Shown here one piece after another: positions 59,189-64,000 of a stretch of DNA of 64,000 nucleotides. Origin of the DNA: Acetobacter sacchari. Lineage in GTDB: Bacteria > Pseudomonadota > Alphaproteobacteria > Acetobacterales > Acetobacteraceae. A program made the translations under genes and the position numbers. Location of the stretch: the NCBI RefSeq assembly GCF_017377715.1, contig NZ_JAFVMF010000007.1, forward strand, positions 159,360-223,359. The letters are read 5' to 3'. Numbering within the stretch: the stretch's first letter is position 1; each line of letters starts with the position of its first letter. Below the pieces are notes generated by a model. That model saw only the letters and a program-made list of their open reading frames with translations. It made no database searches and was not told the origin of the DNA.

Positions 59189-59629
59189 ATGAGTGATCTT
59201 GCCGCGCCAGTCATACAAATCGCCGCAGCAGTCATAGACGATGGCGCAGGGCGCCTGCTCGTGGTCAGGAAAGCCGGATCGAGCTGGTTTATGCTTGCTG
59301 GCGGGAAAATCGAGAAGGGAGAGCTGCCTGTTGACGCGCTCAAGAGGGAGTTGGCGGAAGAGGTCGGGTTTGTCGCGGACGACCGCTCGCTCACGCCGTT
59401 GGGCTCTTTTTCCGCTCCAGCGGCTAATGAGGCCGGGGCGATCGTGACGGCGGAACTCTTTCATTTTCGTACGGCGCAAACGGCGAAGGTTTCGGCCGAG
59501 ATTGCGGAGGCGCTTTGGGTGACCGCGTCGGATGCGACCTCGCTTCCGCTTGCGCCGCTCATGGTGAGCCATGTTTTGCCTCTGCTCGCAGCAAGGGGGA
59601 TTTCGTCTGGCGATTGCGCAGGTGGATGA
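59189..59629 (+). CDS. Nudix hydrolase
   Basis: Hydrolyses nucleoside diphosphates linked to another moiety. The Nudix box GKIEKGELPVDALKRELAEE (about 39-58) followed by VGF matches GX5EX7REUXEEXGU in full, including the catalytic Glu residues. The start giving MSDLAAPVIQ yields 146 residues, a typical size. Substrate is not decided by the sequence. It is a single plus-strand gene between a divergent WYL regulator and a class II aldolase-like gene. Confidence 0.9.
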   Translation: MSDLAAPVIQIAAAVIDDGAGRLLVVRKAGSSWFMLAGGKIEKGELPVDALKRELAEEVGFVADDRSLTPLGSFSAPAANEAGAIVTAELFHFRTAQTAKVSAEIAEALWVTASDATSLPLAPLMVSHVLPLLAARGISSGDCAGG

Positions 59630-59820
59630 AGGGAGGCCTGACGGCGGGTAAGATCCGAGGTGGACGTGACGTCAGGTTTCGAAGCTTGTCGCTGCCACAA
59701 CAGGACGTCGCGCACATATTTTGACGAAGCCTGACCCATAAAAACCCTGTTTGTCCCGGACAGGCGTCCTGGTCATGGTTCGACGTCGAAACAACAGCCA
59801 CGCACAGGAGTACCGACGCG

Positions 59821-60546
59821 ATGACCGATGAGCAGCGTATCAGAATAGATCTCGCGGCGGCGTTTCGGATCACGGCGAAGCTGGGTCTGCATGAGGCGGT
59901 GGCGAATCATTTCAGCGCCGCCGTCTCTGAGGACGGACGCTGGTTTCTGCTCAACCCCAAATGGAGACATTTTTCGCGTATCCGCGCGAGCGATCTTGTG
60001 TTGCTGGATGCAAACGACCTCGCGTCCAGCCGTCATCCCGATATCGATCCGACCGCCTGGTCCATTCACGGCCAGATTCACCGTTTGCTTCCCAAGGCGC
60101 GGGTTGTGATGCACCTGCATCCCATCCACGCAACGACGATCGCTTGCCTCAAAGACCCCACAATTCTGCCGATAGAGCAAAATTCCGCGCGCTACTTCAA
60201 TCGCGTTGCTCAAGACACGAACTACGGCGGCATGGCTGATACGGTGGCGGAGGGTGAGCGGCTGGCGCACCTGCTGGGTGATCGGTCACGCCTGATGATG
60301 GGCAACCATGGCGTGTTGGTGACGGCGGAGAATGTTGGAGAGGCCTTCGACGACATCTACACCCTTGAACGCGCCTGCCAGATTCTGGCGAACGCTTATG
60401 CGACCGGACAGCCGTTGAAAATCCTGGATGCAGATGTCGCGGAAAAGACCGCACGCGCGTGGGAAGGGATAACTGATTTCTCCCGCGAACATTTCGCAGA
60501 AATGAAACGTATTCTTGACGTCGAGGATCCGTCATACGCGACGTGA
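59821..60546 (+). CDS. class II aldolase/adducin family protein
   Basis: The zinc-binding His residues of the fuculose-phosphate aldolase fold are His98, His100 (MHLHP) and His163 (GNHGVLV). The segment NHFSAA near residue 30 is part of the substrate phosphate site in the family. Length 241 is standard. Real aldolases and decarboxylases share this fold with proteins of unknown function. I see no neighbouring kinase or isomerase, so a sugar pathway cannot be assigned. Confidence 0.88.
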   Translation: MTDEQRIRIDLAAAFRITAKLGLHEAVANHFSAAVSEDGRWFLLNPKWRHFSRIRASDLVLLDANDLASSRHPDIDPTAWSIHGQIHRLLPKARVVMHLHPIHATTIACLKDPTILPIEQNSARYFNRVAQDTNYGGMADTVAEGERLAHLLGDRSRLMMGNHGVLVTAENVGEAFDDIYTLERACQILANAYATGQPLKILDADVAEKTARAWEGITDFSREHFAEMKRILDVEDPSYAT

Positions 60547-60968
60547 CTTTAACGATCCAATTTTGAGATATTTTATAAATATTGTATATTTTTCAGTATG
60601 TTATATTTAACAAATTATTAACGTGAAATTGATATTAACGATATTTTGTTATAAAGCTTGCGCTCGATGCGTTGAGAAGCTTATGGGTTGTTCAGACATC
60701 GTTCGGAAACGAACAGGAACTCAGAGATCGCCTCCTTGAGTGTTGGCTCTGAAATTCCTGTCCATTCCGAATGTAATCTGGTGCCTGAAGTGTATATTTC
60801 AGTAAATCGAGAGCGCAGTCGACTTTGTTTCTTCTTGTATATGAAAATATAAAGCGTGTGCGTACGTAGTACTTGATGTTGTTGCTTTTGTAGCGGCTGA
60901 AAGTCCGCTGGCGGCGGGTTGTCTCCCTGCGCATTGTTTTGTTCTCGTCGCGGAAGAAATGATTTGTG
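60547..60968. other. AT-rich intergenic region, no supported gene
   Basis: Very AT-rich from 60550 to 60650. Open frames on the minus strand at 60692-61138 run antisense into the oxygenase gene and are not supported. The promoter of the oxygenase gene probably lies here. Confidence 0.45.
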
Positions 60969-61817
60969 ATGGTTGCGACGATCGGAAAGGAGGAAGGCGA
61001 TTTGCCCGTGACCACCGATTGGCGTTCACCGACTACCGACACGCTGGAGCAATGGCGGCGTTCGTATAGAGACGCTGTGCCGTTCCCGCATCTGGTTATC
61101 GACGATTTCTTTGAACGAAGCCTTCTTTCGTCCGTCAATTCAGACGCTTCGTCGGCTCCGCGCGCGGATTGGACGTCTCATCATACGGCGCTTCAAAACA
61201 AGCGCATGCTGGACGACCCGGTGTCGCTTCCTGAAGAAATTGCGCGATATTTTCGCGCTGTGTACTCGGCGGAATTTATCACGCTTATGGAGCGGGTGAC
61301 GGGGGTAGGCCCTCTTCTCCCCGATTTCAGTCTCTATGGCGGCGGGTTGCATGAAGCTGGCGTACACGGACACTTTGAGGTCCATGTCGATTTCCAGCGC
61401 CATCCGACGACGGGGATGAGAAATCGTGTGGCGCTTATTACTTATCTCAATGAGGGGTGGACGGAAGAAGACGGTGGCAAGCTTGAGCTATGGAACCTGA
61501 AAGAGCGCAAGTGCTACGTCAGGGTGGCGCCGATCATGGGGCGGACGCTGATCATGGGACAGTCTCAGGATGCGGCCCACGGATATCCGGCCCCGCTTCC
61601 GGAAGGTCGGACGAGGCGAGCGCTGATCGCGTATTTTTATACAGAAAGCGATGATCCGGTGGAGATCGGTAGCCAGAATACTCACTATCTGGAGCGTCCC
61701 GGACTTCCGCCATCCAGAAGGGCGCTCATCGCTCTGCGGCGTATGTTGCCCACGCCCGTGGTCAAGGCCCTTCGCGTCGGTCTGACTGGGGTGCTTGGGC
61801 TAAGGGAGCGGCGTTAG
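60969..61817 (+). CDS. 2OG-Fe(II) oxygenase (prolyl 4-hydroxylase-like)
   Basis: Uses Fe(II), 2-oxoglutarate and O2 to hydroxylate a substrate. The iron triad is His139 and Asp141 in VHVDFQRHP and His204 in AAHGYP. The 2-oxoglutarate is likely held by Arg217 in GRTRRALIAYFY. The 282-residue length fits the family of small hydroxylases with a PHF-type opening (PFPHLVIDDFF). No signal peptide. The target is unknown; some relatives are linked to polysaccharide or lipid modification. The ATG is chosen over an adjacent GTG three bases upstream. Confidence 0.88.
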   Translation: MVATIGKEEGDLPVTTDWRSPTTDTLEQWRRSYRDAVPFPHLVIDDFFERSLLSSVNSDASSAPRADWTSHHTALQNKRMLDDPVSLPEEIARYFRAVYSAEFITLMERVTGVGPLLPDFSLYGGGLHEAGVHGHFEVHVDFQRHPTTGMRNRVALITYLNEGWTEEDGGKLELWNLKERKCYVRVAPIMGRTLIMGQSQDAAHGYPAPLPEGRTRRALIAYFYTESDDPVEIGSQNTHYLERPGLPPSRRALIALRRMLPTPVVKALRVGLTGVLGLRERR

Positions 61818-61926
61818 CGTCGTCCCGGTCGCGTAACCTGTCTGATCGGACAGGCTGCGCGTAGATCCGAGCCGGTTTAGGGCGGCGAGAGTGAGATTCG
61901 CCTGACACCCCTCAGGCGGACGGTTT

Positions 61927-63621
61927 TTAAAGTCGATCCTCCATGCCGGGTGTGTCGAGAAATTGCGCTGCTTCCCTGACGACATCCGCTAGGGCGCCGG
62001 GGGTGAAGGGTGAGATTAGACCGGCCTCCGCGATCAACGCAGTGAACGCGGCAGATCCGCCGCGCGCGCACAGGCCTTCATACGCGGTCGTCGCAGCAGC
62101 CTCGTCCCGCCGCGACAGCAACCAAATCTGCATCGCGCAGCAGAGCGCGAGCGTATAATCAATGTAATAAAAGGGTGATTTGTAAATGTGACCCTGCGCC
62201 TGCCACCGTCCGCCCGCAGCGGGATAGCTCAGATCGCCGTAATCGCGCCATGGCATGTATTGCTTTTCCAGATCTCGCCAGAGCGCATGGCGTTCCGCAG
62301 GGAGCATGTTCGGATTGGCGAAAATTTCATGCTGAAAATGATCGACGCAGACGCCATAAGGCAGAAAGCTGAGTGATCCGATCAGATGCATGCGGCGGAA
62401 GCGATCGGCGGCGCCGTCTTCGACCATCAGTTCCATATGCGGCCAGGTCAGGAATTCCAGCCCCATGGAGTTGATTTCCGCCGCCTCCATCGTCGGCCAT
62501 AATTCGTCAACGCCATGCTGGTCGCGGCTGCGCCAGTTCTGGTACGCGTGGCCCATCTCGTGCGTGAAGACGTTGATGTCGCCATGCGTGCCGTTGAAAT
62601 TGGCGAAGATGAACGGCATCCCGACATTCGGGAACGACGTGCAGAACCCGCCGCCCGCCTTGCCGTCGCGGTTTTTAAGATCGAGATAGCCGCCTTCAAC
62701 CATGTCGCGGAAGAAGGGACCAAGTCCGCCCGACATCCTGTCAAACATGGTCTGCGCGCGCGCGATCAGCAGATCGTAATCCCCGGCAGGCTTCGGATTG
62801 CCGAGCGCGTCGATGAAGTTCTCGTCCCAGTAACGCACGGCGTCCCAGCCCATCTCCACACGGCGGTCTTCCAGAATCCGTGCGACAAGCGGCGTGACAT
62901 GGGCGCGGACATCGTCCCTGAAACGTGCGACTTCTGTCGGGCCGTAATCGACCCGGCGCATCCTGCGATAGCCAAGTGGCGTGTAGGTGTCGAAACCCAA
63001 CGTCGTAGCCATTCCGTGGCGCAATTTCACGAGACGATCGTAAAGATCGTCCAGCGTCGCGCCATTTTCCGCAAAAAAGGCCCAGCGTGCCGTCTCGGCC
63101 TCGTGCCGTACTGCGCGGTCCGGGTTCTCCAGCCATGGCGCAAGGCCAGACAGATTGACCGTGGCGTCCCCGATCGTGATCCGCGCCGAGGCAAGCAAGG
63201 CGGTGTATTCACCGGAAAGCCGTGCTTCTTCCTCAAGCGCCGCTTCAATGCGGGTGTCAAAGGTGGTGACGTCGCTCTCCCACAGCTTGGTCACATGCGG
63301 CCCGACCAGATTCACCAGCCCTGACCGATCCACGTCGTTCAGAAGCCGCTTCTTGATCGCGACCTCATGCGCGGTGGCCTTGGGGCCGATCTTGTCCGCG
63401 TAATCGCGCTCCGCCTTGGCGGTCTCGTCCGTCGTGTCCTGAGAAAAGCGCAGATAAGCGAGCGAGGCCCAGCTTTCCAGCGTCCGCCGCTCCGTATCGA
63501 AACGGGCGAGCGCGCCAGCGAGGTCGCCCGCGTCCAGCAGGGAGACGACGGCGCCGAAGCCTTCGTCGAGGCTGGCTTCCGTGGGGCGGGGAAAGGTGAG
63601 GGAGGGGAAGGTCGGGATCAT
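61927..63621 (-). CDS. M3 family oligoendopeptidase
   Basis: Zinc peptidase that cuts short peptides in the cytoplasm. The zinc motif is HEMGH in VFTHEMGHAYQNW, with a downstream Glu in AAEINSMGLEFLTWPHMELM. The start giving MIPTFPSLTF yields 564 residues, typical of the PepF/M3B group. The frame continues to 63807, and there the extra N-terminal sequence would include a run of prolines encoded by the poly-G tract, which is not family-like. The length of that tract could affect expression. Confidence 0.9.
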   Translation of the reverse strand: MIPTFPSLTFPRPTEASLDEGFGAVVSLLDAGDLAGALARFDTERRTLESWASLAYLRFSQDTTDETAKAERDYADKIGPKATAHEVAIKKRLLNDVDRSGLVNLVGPHVTKLWESDVTTFDTRIEAALEEEARLSGEYTALLASARITIGDATVNLSGLAPWLENPDRAVRHEAETARWAFFAENGATLDDLYDRLVKLRHGMATTLGFDTYTPLGYRRMRRVDYGPTEVARFRDDVRAHVTPLVARILEDRRVEMGWDAVRYWDENFIDALGNPKPAGDYDLLIARAQTMFDRMSGGLGPFFRDMVEGGYLDLKNRDGKAGGGFCTSFPNVGMPFIFANFNGTHGDINVFTHEMGHAYQNWRSRDQHGVDELWPTMEAAEINSMGLEFLTWPHMELMVEDGAADRFRRMHLIGSLSFLPYGVCVDHFQHEIFANPNMLPAERHALWRDLEKQYMPWRDYGDLSYPAAGGRWQAQGHIYKSPFYYIDYTLALCCAMQIWLLSRRDEAAATTAYEGLCARGGSAAFTALIAEAGLISPFTPGALADVVREAAQFLDTPGMEDRL

Positions 63622-63747
63622 CCCGCCATGCTGACATCGCTCCGGGTTGCCGTCCACTGCGGGTTTATTTGATTCCGGGCGGGCGTGGAGTTTTATCACC
63701 CGTTCCTTGGTGAGGGTGCTCTGGCGTGATTGGTCGTGGGTCTGCTT

Positions 63748-63763
63748 GGGGGGGGGGGGGGGG
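63748..63763 (+). repeat. homopolymer of 16 G
   Basis: Sixteen G residues in a row on the plus strand, 127 bases upstream of the oligoendopeptidase start on the other strand. Such tracts change length easily by slippage. Confidence 0.95.
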
Positions 63764-63948
63764 AGCGGAATGTCTGGTTTCGGATGGGAACTGGAAAAAC
63801 CGGACATTCGTTTGGTAGTTCTATTTATAATTCCTACTCGATTGTTGATGAGTATACATTAAATATATAAATCATATAGTTATGCGATCGCATAACAAGA
63901 ATGCCATGAATAATACCAAATTTGTATCCAGGAACGGTTGGGTGCTCA

Positions 63949-64000
63949 GAGCCTGTTTGGAAAATCGGTCTGATGTGATTCAAGCTCTGGATGTGGACGC
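63949..64000 (+). mobile_element. left end of an IS5-type insertion sequence (continues beyond the window)
   Basis: GAGCCTGTTTGGAAAATCGG follows TCA, a TNA target, and resembles the terminal repeat of IS5/IS1031-type elements known from acetic acid bacteria. GATTCAAGC follows at a distance similar to the inner motif of the IS at 1390-1957. The transposase lies outside the window. Confidence 0.5.

Overview
The window looks like the chromosome of an acetic acid bacterium or close relative (Acetobacteraceae, Alphaproteobacteria). The reasons are a GC-rich background, the block dnaA-dnaN-recF-gyrB beside rpsT, mutM, ubiE, coaBC and dut, and a CIRCE-controlled groESL operon. This is a gene-content judgement; no 16S rRNA gene is present and I would not name a genus. 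A consensus DnaA box lies upstream of dnaA, so the replication origin may be near.

Layout. 1-4.1 kb: the end of an M16 peptidase gene, an AT-rich islet with two unknown genes and an internally deleted IS5-type element, then an exported VOC protein overlapping a glycine-rich lipoprotein. 4.5-11.5 kb: an MFS transporter and a split nitrate/sulfonate-type ABC transporter. Its ATPase and fused permease are separated by an M20 peptidase and a CsbD-like stress gene, and the ATPase has a mutated signature motif. 11.5-22.8 kb: dut, coaBC and ubiE on the minus strand, divergent from mutM, rpsT, dnaA, dnaN, recF and gyrB. 23.5-34.6 kb: an AraC regulator divergent from an SDR oxidoreductase, a tRNA relic, tRNA-Val(GAC), N-formylglutamate amidohydrolase, an RluA-type pseudouridine synthase, ftsK, a sugar porter and selO. 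34.9-46.7 kb: a TonB-dependent receptor, an enoyl-CoA hydratase-family protein, a flavin reductase, an arsC-aquaporin pair, adenine deaminase, a cold-shock protein and groES-groEL.

The most interesting part is 46.9-57.4 kb. A MocR-type regulator precedes an eight-gene, tightly coupled operon. The first seven genes match the Nit1C (Nit6803/MSMEG_05xx) nitrogen-starvation cluster: Sll0783-like protein, nitrilase, radical SAM enzyme, GNAT acetyltransferase, AIR-synthase-like protein, glycosyltransferase, a small MSMEG_0570-type protein and a flavin-dependent oxidoreductase (eight ORFs if the small protein is counted). A PrpE-type acyl-CoA synthetase is appended at the end. Copies of an ATTGTATGG motif lie in both promoter regions. 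Nit1C has been linked to nitrile and cyanide use and to nitrogen-starvation responses; its chemistry is not settled.

57.7-64 kb holds a WYL regulator with a VOC protein, a Nudix hydrolase, a class II aldolase-like protein, a 2OG-Fe(II) oxygenase, and an M3 oligoendopeptidase gene with a 16-G tract upstream of its start. The end of another IS5-type element lies at the right edge. No CRISPR array, rRNA or prophage was seen.
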